Source: Pardosa pseudoannulata (lineage: Eukaryota > Arthropoda > Arachnida > Araneae > Lycosidae). Taken from it: 64,000 bases of DNA. This document shows, piece by piece, positions 46,785-58,917 of the stretch (position 1 is the stretch's first letter; each line of letters starts with the position of its first letter). Under the pieces are notes generated by a model that had not been told where the DNA came from, did not search any database, and worked only from the letters and a program-made list of their open reading frames with translations. The stretch spans positions 64,574,261-64,638,260 of the forward strand of contig CM063500.1 in assembly GCA_032207245.1 (NCBI GenBank). The letters run 5' to 3'. The position numbers and the translations under genes were made by a program.

Positions 46785-47391
46785 GCTGTAGCCTAGAGCC
46801 GAGTCTGATCCAAGGATGTCGAGTAGGAACAACGTCAGTTTTCCGAGAGGTAGTGTCACCGGACCATGATTCAACGACCTAAACAAACGCATTTCATTCA
46901 GACAGAAAGAAATGAAATGTGTTCGACTCACTTACAATATGTAAAAGTCATTCTCTTGAAACGCGTATATGCCGTACGTTGTTGTCGACGATTGGGCTGT
47001 AGCCTAGAGCCAAGTCTGATCCAAGGTTGTCGAGTAGAAACAACGTCAGTTTTTCGAGAGTCACCGGACCATGATCCAGCGACCGAAACAGACGCATTAT
47101 TCAGAAAGAAATACAACGTGTTCGACTTACTTATAATAGTAAAAGTCATTTTCTTGCAACACGTATATGCCGTACGTTGTTGTCAACGATTGCGCTGTAG
47201 CCTAGAGCCAAGTCTGATCCAAGGATGTCAAGTAGAAACAACGTCAGTTTTTCGAGAGGTAATGTCACCGCACCATGACCCAGCTACCTAAACAGACGCA
47301 TTTCATTCAGACAGAAAGAAATGACATGTATTCGACTCACTTACAATATATAAAAGTCATTCTCTTAAAATGCTTATACTATACGTTGTTG
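46785..47391 (+). repeat. Triplicated end of a sushi-gene paralogue (last exon + 3'UTR)
   Basis: GCTGTAGCCTAGAGCC starts units at 46785, 46996 and 47194 (211 and 198 bp apart). Each unit holds ATCCAAGGATGTCGAGTAG, CGAGAGGTA.TGTCACC, CATTTCATTCAGACAGAAAG and CACTTACAATAT. The same landmarks, once, form the end of the last exon and the 3'UTR at 42377-42570 (ATCCAAGGATGTCGAGAAG, CATTTCATTCAGACGG, TTGCAATATGTAAA). The coding frame is not kept. Confidence 0.85.
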
Positions 47392-47524
47392 CCGACGATA
47401 AAAATCCTGTTATATTATTTGGGATAAATAATATCATAGATTTCTGTTGAGCAGCTTGCTTGTTATAAACTAAGGGTTTATTTAAAAAAAGTTTGGCTGA
47501 CCTGATCACAAATTTGAACATGTA

Positions 47525-49342
47525 CCGGATGGTTATAATTAAACTTATAATCGGCATTCTAGAGGGATAACGGGTGAGCGGAATGCAACGAAATTTTGCA
47601 TATGGGCTATACGGAATACGAAAACGGAATTTTAAAAAGAAAAATTAGTTCCAAAACGTTCACCAAGGGGTCCCTTTTCAGGAAAAACACGAAATTTAAC
47701 ACAATAAAGGACCAAAACGAAAAACAGGAATAATATTAACAATCCAGAACAAGAATTATAAGTAATAAAATACAAAACCGTGAGAAACTATGAGTTGTTG
47801 GAGAAAAATGTCGAGATTTGCATGCTTGAGAAGAAGAGGAAGGTTTATGAAAAACCGATTAGGGTTAAAACGTTTGCAGACGTTGCCACGTTCAAGTCGA
47901 TGTTTTCTGCTGTACTAATGATGGTCTCTTTAGTTGAACGTGTGTTATTAATGAAGCCGTTTTACGAAAACAAGAGAAAGACTTCTGCTGCAGTTCGTGA
48001 ATTTTGTCGTAGAGAGAGCCTAAGGCGTGGACCAAAGTCTACTTGGAGATATCTGGGCAATGATGAAGAGATATGAAGAGACGGAGATATTAGAAGTTCA
48101 GCCTGCAAGAGGCGGTAAACGTGTCATATCGGTTGATGTCGTCAGAACAGTTGTTACGCACAGCCACAGACATAAGAGTTAGGGAGCAGTAGCGCTCGTA
48201 CAGTTTCTAGACAGACAGACTATTCTGACAGCACTGTCCGAAAAGTACTCAAAAACATAATGTACTACTTCCCATACAAGATCCGCCATACCCAAGAGCT
48301 GCTTGATAAGGATAAGTCCAATGTCTCTTATTCGCAGTCAGTTTTCTCAACAGAATGTCTGTTGATCTGTCTTGGCCTTAGAATATTTTGTGGACCAAAA
48401 AAGCTCATTTCTACCTCAATGGCACACACAGAATTGCCGCATTTATGCTAAAAAAAATACGCGGATCCATACTGAAATTCCCCTACAGTCTCCAAAGGTC
48501 ACTGTCTGGTGTGGATTCACGGCGACATTACCTTCAGCCATTCTTCTTTAAAAAATCAGTGAAAGTGGACCTGTCACATGTTCCGTTACGGACTGTCAGT
48601 ATGGCATGCTGTTTGTTGTGCCGCAACTACAGCAAAAGCGGGTCCTTACATGGACCATTTTCATGCAGGATGGTACGCCTCCATGGGTCTGTGAAGGCAA
48701 TATTGCTCCAACACTACACAGAGGAAAATGTTATTAGTCGCTCCATGACTAATTAATGGCCACCACGTTCATCGGATCTACCTCCGAGTGATTTCTGGGT
48801 ATGGGTTATTCAAAAAGTGTGGTGTATAGGGGAGCTGTTGAGACATCGAATGACTGAAAGAACACCATAATGATTCATGTGCTAAGCCTCACAACTAATC
48901 AGTTACAATCTGCTGTTGAATACATTGTCCACTGACTTGAATAAGGGTGATCAAGTGGAGCACCTTTCAATACATTGCCCTGGTTACGATTAACAACTGC
49001 TCCTCTTGTGCAATTTCGTCCTAATCTTTTCTTGTTTCTGCAAACTGAACTGCTTTTGTTTCTCTCTTATTTTTACTAAACGTGTTACGATGACAAAATG
49101 ATCACAAACTAATAAATAAATGTTAATACTCTTTCTGTATTCCTTTTCGTCGTTTATTGTGTTAAATTTCATGTTTTTCTCGAAATGGCGTCCTCTGGTG
49201 GTCATTTTGGAACTTAAAGTTTTTTTCGAAATTCCTTGAGTGCATCTAGTGTGTAGCCTATATACAAAATTTCGTTGCATTTTGTTCATCCGTTTGAGTT
49301 GTAGGATGCGTTTATAGCGGAAGTTTTATTAGAACTACCCGG
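47525..49342 (+). mobile_element. Degenerate DD34D transposon with long inverted ends
   Basis: Left end TACCGGATGGTTATAATTAA at 47523 and right end (read inverted) TACCGGGTAGTTCTAATAAA at 49344, both next to TA. The inverted ends extend about 150 bp. Inside both lie ATGCAACGAAATTTTG and TTCCAAAA.G...ACCA.. at matching distances. The transposase inside is a pseudogene. Length is about 1.8 kb. Confidence 0.8.
47926..48978 (+). pseudogene. Mariner-like transposase pseudogene
   Basis: Pieces in order: VSLVERVLLMKPFYENK (47926), AVREFCRRESLRRGPKS, YYFPYKIRHTQELL (48263), ILWTKKAHFYLNGTH (48380), FMQDGTPPW (48661), WPPRSSDLPPSDFWVW (48758), DQVEHL (48950). These are the hallmarks of an invertebrate mariner-like family. 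The first catalytic Asp (normally WTDEAHF) is Lys here; the second (MQDG) and third (PSDFW) are kept. Several frameshifts and stops split the frame, so no protein can be made. Confidence 0.8.
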
Positions 49343-49667
49343 TATATTTTCAATTTTTATTTCGACTCATAAAACTACCTACTTCTATGCACGAAGTAAT
49401 AAAAAATAGTAAAATAACCCCAAACGAAAGGACACCTCTATTGGCTGGGAGAAGTCCGAAGTCTCTCTGCATTCAAACCGGTCTGTCCCGGCATGTCCCC
49501 GTCGAAGACCCACGGGACCTGAACTGAATGTAACTTATTGTTACAACCACTTTGTAAAAATGAATGTATTTCATGAAATTTGTTTGCATTATACATTTTA
49601 TAGGGTGACACACCACATAAGGAAACACGCCTAAACGTCATGCCGGATTATAAATTCACTGATATTA
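49343..49667. other. Spacer, nothing recognised
   Basis: A 13-base string TATAAATTCACTG (49649-49661) recurs directly right of the next element (50358-50370). Otherwise featureless. Confidence 0.5.
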
Positions 49668-50357
49668 CCCTGGTGTGCAAAATTTAAGCAACAGGTGAGT
49701 TTTTTGCCATAACTCAACGAGAAATCATCTCAGAGACATGAAATTCAGCAAAGAGAAAGAGTATTATGTAAAGGATGACGGAAACATCGGCGCTGAAAAA
49801 GGGATATAATGCATATGGAATCAAATAAAAATAATTTTATTGAACCCATGGTATCGTGATTCATCATTGTCTATTCAAGAGGAAGAACAACAAGCAGATG
49901 TTCCTTAATATGGGATATATCCTCCCCTAACTGCAATGGTTGCTTCGTATCGTCTCCGCATTCTTAGAACAAGCTGGTCCAGCATTTCTTGCGGAGTGCC
50001 CATTCCGCAATTAGCATCTCTTTGAGTTGTTGGGTGTTCTCCGGAGGATGTAAGCGTGCTGCAATGTATCTCCCCAAAGCATCCCGCACATGTTCGATGG
50101 GATTTAAATCAGAAGAGTACGCTGGCCAATCCATTCGAGTGATATCTCCTCTTTCCAGTAGCTCCTCAACAGTAATAAAGCTTGTTTTTGTTTGATTCCA
50201 TACCGTATGCACATTATTCCGTTTTCAGCACCGATGCTTTCGTCCTCCTTTACGTACATAATACTCTTCCTCATATCTGTATTTCATATCTTTCAGATGA
50301 TTTCTCATGGAGTTATGGCAAAAAAACCACCTGTTGCTTAAGTTTTGCACACCAGTG
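49668..50357 (-). mobile_element. Internally deleted Tc1-type element, 690 bp
   Basis: Terminal inverted repeats of about 130 bp: left CCCTGGTGTGCAAAATTTAA then GCAACAGGTG, right (inverted) CACTGGTGTGCAAAACTTAA then GCAACAGGTG. Both continue through GCCATAACTC, GAGAAATCATCT and AGAGTATTATGTA. TA flanks both ends. Only the last ~90 codons of transposase remain, so it is a deletion derivative. Sequence and repeats differ from the intact Tc1 at 36645. Confidence 0.88.
49905..50180 (-). pseudogene. C-terminal fragment of a Tc1 transposase
   Basis: Minus-strand reading: ELLERGDITRMDWPAYSSDL then NPIEHVRDALGRYIAARLHP, which includes the catalytic Glu (NPIEH). After a one-base shift near 49990 come MRRRYEATIAV and GGYIPY with the stop at 49905. 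The first two catalytic Asp and the DNA-binding domain are missing. Confidence 0.85.
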
Positions 50358-50370
50358 TATAAATTCACTG

Positions 50371-50372
50371 TA

Positions 50373-50446
<74 letters not shown>
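50371..50446. repeat. TA microsatellite, left of Helitron
   Basis: About 75 bases of (TA)n with one AATA break. The same repeat resumes directly after the Helitron at 51258. Confidence 0.95.
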
Positions 50447-51545
<1,099 letters not shown>

Positions 51546-51547
<2 letters not shown>

Positions 51548-52030
51548 CTGCGTATACAAATATGTTATAAAATATTTATATATTTATATATACATATGTG
51601 ATTGTTCTAAATTTCATATTTATCTACTATTTTGCCATATTTCGTTAACTAATAAATGGTTTTTATTAAAAACACAAAATTATTTAAAAAAAAAAAAAAA
51701 AAAAAGTTTACTGGCGAATAATTTTAAAAGTGCACTAAATAAAAATTGATTGCCAGTTTTGATTATTGATTGCACATATTAGTAACTTTACTCTATGATA
51801 TTATTAATTAAAATAAGTTTTAAAAATTGTAGAAAAAGGCGTTTCTATGATTTTTTTTATTTAATTTTTTTTCCATGTTCGTCGTTATTGAGTATTCTTC
51901 ATTGCATAACCACAGGCTCTGAAATGCTGAGCTAGAGTATAAAACTGGAAGGACTAAAAGATGGCGCCAACGATCACAGAATCATGTGATCGTTTGCGCC
52001 ATCTATTAGCACTGGGAAGAATTAAAACAG
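51546..52030. other. AT-rich spacer
   Basis: Contains a 20-base A tract (51685-51704). An inverted pair ATGGCGCCAACGATCACAGA / ATGTGATCGTTTGCGCCATC near 51961-52003 forms a short hairpin. No gene. Confidence 0.45.
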
Positions 52031-52064
52031 TATATACACATCTTTTTGCTTCCTTTTGGAAACA

Positions 52065-52393
52065 ATGGATTTCGAGCTTATTCTACCGATGATCACTTTC
52101 AGAAATTTCAAGCTGTGTTTTTGGAACTTTCACAAAAGTTGCTCTATACATTTAGGTAATATATTATGCACATTATATTTTGATTGCAATCGCACATGTT
52201 CAGTGAAAATTTATTTAGTAAATCTGCGTATTTTTCATTTAATATTTATTATTTTTTAATTTCGTTTGCAGAGTATTGTGTACAATTTTGTTTGACATGC
52301 GCCCTGAAAATAACATTATTTTATATTGAGAACTCTGCAAATTATAAGCAAAACACTCGGTGCAATTTGGGATTGTTTTTATATAAACCTTAA
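52065..52393 (+). CDS. Possible small two-exon gene or receptor fragment
   Basis: ATG at 52065 opens MDFELILPMITFRNFKLCFW and NFHKSCSIHL up to a donor (TTTAG|GTAATA, exon end 52155, phase 1). A T-rich stretch and TTTGCAG acceptor lead to an exon from 52272 in matching phase: EYCVQFCLTCALKITLFYIE, NTRCNLGLFLYKP and TAA at 52391. An overlapping frame (52326-52649) reads FSYITFYRVIQDIIVFLQFV. The hydrophobic, Cys/Phe-rich character recalls fragments of chemosensory receptors, but no diagnostic motif is visible. Low certainty. Confidence 0.2.
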
Positions 52394-52726
52394 TTTCTCC
52401 ACGAGTATACGTGCTATCTTCATAACAATGAATACGAATTATTACAAGAAGCATCCTAATCACGTGCTAAAGTTTCAACGCTTTTCATACATTACATTTT
52501 ATAGGGTTATTCAAGACATAATCGTTTTTCTTCAATTTGTTGACGGTCCCCTATGCGATTTCGGGAAAAATTCTTTGATGAAATATATGACATCTACCAT
52601 CCAGTTTACAGGGCTGTGGTTTCACGATAATTCCTCGTGTATTTTTTAGATATTCAACAAAATGTCTAAAATCGGTAGTGACCGGTCATCATTGGCAATA
52701 TAGTGTATATGTATATACACACACAT

Positions 52727-53937
52727 GGGCGTAATTTAGGGGGGGGGAATTGCCCCCCCAGAATTTTTAGAGGAGGGGCAAACTTGTAGTTATGCCCCTC
52801 CAGAATTTTAGTGTTTAATTCATAAATGAAATTTTTGATTCGACGTTTTAATGAATTTTGAAATTATTTTGTTTTTTTAGTATGCTTAAGATGTATTCTA
52901 ATTACGGTTATCCTCTTTTCCTGAGAATTTTTCAAAGAAGTTATAGGTACTTGAACTTGTAGTTTTGCCCCTCTAGATTTTTAGGGTATATTAAATTTTT
53001 GATTCGACATTTTAATGAATTTTGAAATTATTTTTTTTTTCAGTATGCTTAAGATGTATTCTAATTACGGTTATCATCCTTTCCTGTGAATTTTTTAAAG
53101 AAGTTATAGGATTTTCAACTTGTAATTTTGCCCCTCTAGATTTTTAGGGTATATTAAATTTTTGATTCGACATTTTAATGAATTTTGAAATTATTTTTTT
53201 ATTTTTTTCAGTATGCTTAAGATGTATTCTAATTACGGTTATCATCCTTTCCTGTGAATTTTTTAAAGGAAGTATAGGTACTCGAACTTGTAGTTTTGCC
53301 CCTCTAGATTTTTTGGGTATATTAAATTTTTGATTCGATATTTTAATGAATTTTGAAATTATTTTGGGTTTTCTTTTCAGTATGCTTAAGATGTATTCTA
53401 ATTACGGTTATCATCCTTTCCTGTGAATTTTTTAAAGGAAGTATAGGTACTCGAACTTGTAGTTTTGCCCCTCTAGATTTTTCGGGTATATTAAATTTTG
53501 ATTCGACATTTTAATGAATTTTGAAATTATTTTATTTTTTTTTAGTATGCTTAAGATGTATTCTAATTACGGCCCCTCTAGTTTTTCAAGTTAAATTTTT
53601 GTTTCGACATTTTAATGAATTTTTGAAATTATTTTTTTTAGATTTTTACAGGTATATTAAACTTTTGTTCGACGTTTTAATGAATTTTGAAATTTTTTTT
53701 AATATGCTTAAGATGTATTGTAATTACGGTTATCATCCTTTCCTGTGAATTTTTTAAAGGAAGTATAGGTACTCGAACTTGTAGTTTTGCCCCTCTAGAT
53801 TTTTCTGGTATATTAAATTTTTAATTCGACATTTTAATGAATTTTGAAATTATTTTGTTTTTATTAGTATGCTTAAAATGTATTCTAATTACGGTTATCA
53901 TCCTTTCCTGCGAATTTTTTACAGCAAGTGTAGGTAA
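52727..53937 (+). repeat. Tandem array, ~165-180-bp unit, about 7 copies
   Basis: Each unit has TTGCCCCTCTAGATTTTT, TTGATTCGACATTTTAATGA, AGTATGCTTAAGATGTATTC, TAATTACGGTTATCATCC, and TATAGGTACTCGAACTTGTA. Units recur at about 52793, 52966, 53129, 53297, 53467 and 53788, with one truncated copy near 53571. The first begins in ATGGGCGTAATTTAGGGGGG, which resembles the inverted end of a hAT-type element. Confidence 0.9.
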
Positions 53938-54990
53938 TTGTATTTTATTTACAATACAGACCTATACAGGAAAGGCATACATAAACAGTAGATAAATGGA
54001 CACAATATGGTCAGAGGTGAGCTTGGAATTCAGTCATTAGTCTCTAAACGAGTTTTTTTTTTCTCTTGAAAAGGGAATTGAACATCTGGTCGACATAAGT
54101 ATCGCCCCTTAAACTCTACTATTCGTGGAATCGTTTGCATGACTGGGCTAGTTATTCTAACCAAGCCATTAAATAAGTGTCATATAATCTTAAACTGGAA
54201 AAGCCTAACAATCCAAAAGTTGTAAGTATAAGAAATTCATACAAATCTCTCACCGTACCTAGTTCATTATCAGCCTAACGAACGATTTATATAATAAACT
54301 TTTAAGTGATAAATTTAACTAGGCGGAAGGCCAGGGAATCCAGCTAACCCATCATTCGTGTAAGTGACTAAGTAGTTGCATATTGAAACGATACTGTCCG
54401 CCCTTGACTATTTCAGATTTCCAACTTGAATAGTATTTTAAATTGTTGGATTGGAGTGTATAGAGTTTGGCAAATATCGTCCAAATTAGTAAGTACTTTT
54501 AATACTTTATTTTGTTTTGTTTTACTTTTTGTGTATTTGTATATGCATAAAAAATTTTAAAGCAAGTATAGGTACTCGAATAACTGTATGCTTCTCGACT
54601 TTTTTAAAGACCTTTTTTCAGGAATAATCACATGCCATCGAAAAAGGAATTAATACGATTCTTCTTAAGAAACTTCAAGATTCTCCAAGAGATTTCTTGT
54701 TTGAAGGACATAGTCAGGAGTATTGAGATTCTCAATTTTACTAATCAAAAATTTTAAAAAACTGTTTCGTGGAGAGACAGATTCTATGTTAGAAAATAGT
54801 TTCAACTTATACGTTAGACTAGAATTTTTGTATATAGCTAAATGAGCAATTACATGATTGAAAACAAACAGTTTTTATTTTATACACGTATAAATTATTT
54901 TTTTATAGGGAAATTGTATTCTACATAAAAGGAAGTATTAAATAGATACCCAGAATAATTTTCGTTGGTTTGCTGAATCGTTTGGAGCAC
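53938..54990. other. Spacer, nothing recognised
   Basis: AT-rich, with a few diverged tRNA-SINE-like words (ATTCGTGGAATCG at 54120) but no clear copy. Confidence 0.45.
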
Positions 54991-55112
54991 CAAATTCCAC
55001 TGCTTCTAGCTGAGTATGAAACCTAGTTCTGAGACCAGGACCTATTTATAGCCGATTCCGAACGGCTACCAACATCTATTACAGCAGTGAGATTCAAACC
55101 AACGAATACCGG
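54991..55112 (-). repeat. tRNA-derived SINE (family A), partial, minus
   Basis: GACCAGGACCTA, AGCCGATTCCGAACGGCTAC and GTGAGATTCAAACC (B-box side) match the reverse complement of the full SINE at 58747-58917. The A-box end is degraded. Confidence 0.7.
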
Positions 55113-55546
55113 TAACAAACAGCAGCAACCAACCACACGACCAAGAACAACTTCGAAAACAAGTTTAAATTTGAAAGAAAGTTAAGTTGCAATCAATTAA
55201 AAGTAATAAAAATGCATAATGTAGTGTGTGTAACATCTTCTTGAAGTTACCTTTATGATTTTAATCAAAATATGTTGCTGAGTATTATTTTATGCTATAC
55301 TTAGAGATGGGTCATTAATAATCTTCTTATGAAAAACTATTGTAGCACAGATAAACATCTTTATTTTTTGTAAACCTTTTAAAAGCCTTTCAATTGAAAT
55401 TGAAATGAAATATCTGGATATCATCAATATGAAGAAATTATTGCTTCCCCAAAAAGTTCCTTGCAAGAATTTTAAAGATAAAGTTAAGATATAAATATTT
55501 TATTTATATTTTTACATATTTATTTAAGTCTTGCATGATTTCGTTT

Positions 55547-55708
55547 GGTTTGGAGATGGTATACTATTTTGTTACACAAGATCTGGTGTGACTGGAACAT
55601 ACTGCCTTCCAAACGGCTAAGTACATCCACATCAACAGTGGAATTTGAACCTACGAATTGCGGTACCTAAGATCAGCACCCTACCAATTCGGTCATCGTT
55701 CAGCCGTG
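55547..55708 (-). repeat. tRNA-derived SINE (family A), minus
   Basis: On the minus strand: GACCGAATTGGTAGGGTGCT (A-box region), GTAGGTTCAAATTCCAC (B box), then AGCCGTTTGGAAGG and the tail CCAAACCAAA. The order matches the copy at 58747. Confidence 0.75.
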
Positions 55709-55861
55709 GTGATTTAAATATGTTTATTTAGTAATACTCAACAGTTTTAATAATTTAACAATATTAAATATTTAAAAATGTATTTACATTCTCTTATTTT
55801 TGTGGTGAAGTGTTAATTTCTAACACTTCACCACAAAAATACCAGTGCAGAAGATGAAATC

Positions 55862-56035
55862 ATTTGGTTTGGAGTGCTACTGTCTACTTTTTTGCAACAC
55901 GAGGGCAAATGAGACCGGGACCTACTGCTTAAAGCCGATTCCGAACGGCTACGAAAAATCCATGCCCCAGTGGAATTCGAACCCACGAACACTAGTACAG
56001 AAGGTCAACACCATAACCATTCGCCAGCTCTCGGC
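55862..56035 (-). repeat. tRNA-derived SINE (family A), minus
   Basis: On the minus strand: GTGGGTTCGAATTCCACTGG (B box), GCATGGATTTTTCGTAGCCG, GAATCGGCTTTAAGCAGTAG, GTCCCGGTCTCATTTG, and the tail TCCAAACCAAATG. Its A box is weaker. Confidence 0.78.
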
Positions 56036-57131
56036 ACCGAAATCATTCAGATATCTAGCTGGGTAGTACAGTTAGCAGAGTATGGGGGTGGTATAGTCAT
56101 CCTTCCAGATTTTACTACAGGTAAAAAGCAACAACCACCAGGATCTTTTTACATTAGGAAGTAAGAAATTGGTTTCAGGAAAAAGAGTGCTTCTTTCTTG
56201 TCATTTATTGTGCTACTCAGATATAAAGCTTGGGACTTTTTCTGACCAGAAAGTTGTTATACATAAGGGATTTGATGAGTTAAACAGTATTTGAATAGTG
56301 AGAGGACATTGACTAGTACTCTAATTCATCGCTTTATGGATAGAGACATCCAGAAAAAGTAAGGAAATTTTTTGCAAGTATCCAAGGTGAGCATACTTAT
56401 AATACAAGGTAAAAAAAAATGAACTTGTTCATTTTCTGTCAAACTTAGGCTTTTTCTTCAGTTATACTTCTGTTTTTAAAATTAGAATTTAATGTCATGT
56501 ATAGTTTATATCTTTTCAATGTTTATTTTATTATTAAATCCATTGAGCAAATACTTAATTAAACATTCCAAACCTTTAAAATTGTTCACTATATCATTTT
56601 TTTATTGTAAAACTACATTTGTGTTATGATAATCATTACTTATTAGGAGTATACATGCACAACAAAACCTGTAGTTTTACTGAAGTATTATTCAAAAATA
56701 ACAGTGTCTTTCCCCTGGTCCCCCTATAAAAATAATTTCTGGCTACGGCCTTGTTTTGTTTTATCGTCTTACGTGATTGTGAATCTATGTTATGTATTTT
56801 GCCATGTCCCTTGGATAGTTGTTTATTAAAAACCATCCTGAAAGTATGGCTATGCAAGGGCTGGAAGTTCTCATTTAAATAAATGAGACCGAGTTTTCAC
56901 CCAAGTTTACTTCTTATATTGCAAGAAAGTTTTCTTTTTTAATTTTCAAGTTAGTGTTTTTTTTTTTTTTTTTTTTTTTTTTTGTAAAATACGTGTTCAA
57001 TTTGTAGTTGTGTGTATGGGGTGGAATTTGCTCATTAAAATTGTATATCATAAAAGTGCACTTTGGGGATTTTTTTTCTAAATTTTCCTGTTTCAGAGTA
57101 AGTTTACATCTGTTGAGTATATAAATAATTT
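56036..57131. other. AT-rich spacer with a poly(T) run
   Basis: A 24-base T run lies at 56958-56982. GGTCCCCCTATAAAAATAAT and TTCTGGCTACGGCC at 56718-56752 resemble the end of a transposon, but a partner end was not found. No gene. Confidence 0.4.
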
Positions 57132-57168
57132 GCCCCCCCCCTACTCCTCCTAAATTATACCCATGATG
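57132..57168 (-). mobile_element. Inverted terminus resembling that at 52727
   Basis: Read on the minus strand this is CATGGGTATAATTTAGGAGG and then AGTAGGGGGGGGCAAATT. It mirrors CATGGGCGTAATTTAGGGGG with AATTGCC at 52725. The two may be the ends of one 4.4-kb hAT-like element. No 8-bp target duplication could be confirmed. Confidence 0.4.
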
Positions 57169-57698
57169 CTAAATAAATTAAGGAGTAAAAGGCCAACAAT
57201 TAAAAGTTTACTAAGGAAAATATAGAATAAGATATAAGATATAGAATAAGATAGAATAAGAGTCAAAGGTTATAAATAATGCTTTAATACAAATTTCGGA
57301 ACAACATAAAGAGTAATCAGATATTCAAATTAGATATGGAAATTCGAAATACTATAAGTAATTTAGATGAATTAGAAGAAGTACTGTCAAGTCAGGATCT
57401 AACAGATAAATTATTGAACCTTAAATAAAATAATAATAAATGCAGAATGAGTATGAAAATAATACTTTTCTGAGGAATTCAGCGATGAAAAAAGTTATAC
57501 ATGTTATAATAAAGTAAAAATTCTTTTACCAAAATTGAAAATTGATTTTATTTTATTAAAAAATTCAGGTATTTTGAGACTACTTTAACAGTTACATTTA
57601 CAAAGTCGATAAATTTATTTAATTATCTATAAAATTTTTGAAAGGTTTGACATTAATATCAATTTAAGGTTTAAAAGTAACTGAAAATATACCCAAGT
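57169..57698. other. AT-rich spacer, nothing recognised
   Basis: No domain, repeat end or RNA gene. Confidence 0.5.
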
Positions 57699-57832
57699 AA
57701 AGTTATCTCCCCCCCCCCTCTGACGGAAGCTAGCATTTCAAAGTACGTGATTAATTTGAGGAGATTTGATCAACATATCAATGATCAGTTAAAAGAAATT
57801 ATTAAAAAACTGTAAGGGGGGAGGATAACTTT
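57699..57832. repeat. Small inverted-repeat element with C/G tracts
   Basis: AAAGTTATCTCCCCCCCCCC at 57699 and its near-inverse GGGGGGAGGATAACTTT ending 57832 bound a 134-bp piece. This may be a MITE; the homopolymers blur the ends. A similar C tract (57983-57997) lies nearby. Confidence 0.5.
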
Positions 57833-58746
57833 ATGGAACTTTTTAAAATGATCTTATAAACATGAACGATATATCATTCGAATAAGCGTGGTTTGATCAG
57901 ATTCGATCAACCATTTTTGAAATTTAATCAACACCAAAAATGCGCCAAGATCAACCTCAAATGTGTTCAAAATCATAAAATTACCCCCCCCCCCCAAATA
58001 ATATACAGCATAGAAATTAATTAAGAGTAAAATTAAATTAAAGAACATTTTTAAAAAATTTTGAATTAATTAAGTAAAATATTATACAATTCCCCAAAAC
58101 AATACATTAAATAATAGTATACCAAAAGCCAATAGAATTATTTCATTAAATAGGAATATTATGTTTGTAAAGTATTAAAGTATACGATAAAAACATACTT
58201 AGAGTAGAGATAAATATTAAAATTAAGAGAAGTAAGATTAAGTACTATTTTTTAGAAATACATTAGTAGTGAAATCCAAATTAACATAATGCGATAAATT
58301 AAAATTGTAATAAATACTAAAACAATTAAATTTTTTAAAAAGTACTGAAAAAATAAATGTAAAGCTGGAAAAGAAATCATAAATTTTTTAAAAAAATATA
58401 CATTATTAATAAAATGTTTAAAATAAGATAATGAATAATACGAACTGAATAAGGAATTGAAATGATTATGCTATATTTGAAATAATACACACGCATTAGA
58501 ATATTGGGACAATTTAAGAGCCATTCAAAAGAGTATCATTAGTGATTTAACAATTTTTGGCGCTTTATATACACCAGAAGTGGCTAAAATTGTACCCAAA
58601 GGTGCCTCAAAACAATAAATTATCGCAAACCCAAATGCGGACAATTTTACAAATAATGGGGACCCCCCATGTTATTATGGGACAATTTTACTGTCATTCG
58701 AATGAGCATTGTTATTCATTAAATACCAGGGTATTTCCAAATGTGC
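57833..58746. other. Very AT-rich spacer
   Basis: No gene or repeat recognised beyond the C tract at 57983. Confidence 0.5.
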
Positions 58747-58917
58747 AGCCGGGTGGTAGAGTGCTGATATTCGGTACAGGAATTCTCGAGTTCGAATCCC
58801 GCTGGTGGCATGGATATTCATAGCCGTTAGGAATCGGCTTTAAGCAGTAGGTACCTATCTCACTAGTCCTGGTTAGCAAAACAGTAGACCGTAACGCTTC
58901 AAAACCAAACCAAACCC
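58747..58917 (+). repeat. tRNA-derived SINE (family A), best copy
   Basis: GCCGGGTGGTAGAGTGCTG (A box of the TRGYNNARNNG type) and GAGTTCGAATCCCGC (B box) are about 35 bases apart, as in a tRNA. After them come TGGTGGCATGGATATTCATA, AGCCGTTAGGAATCGGCTTT, AAGCAGTAGGTACC and an A-rich end ACCAAACCAAACC. Such elements are copied by LINE enzymes. Three inverted relatives lie at 54.99-56.04 kb. Confidence 0.88.
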
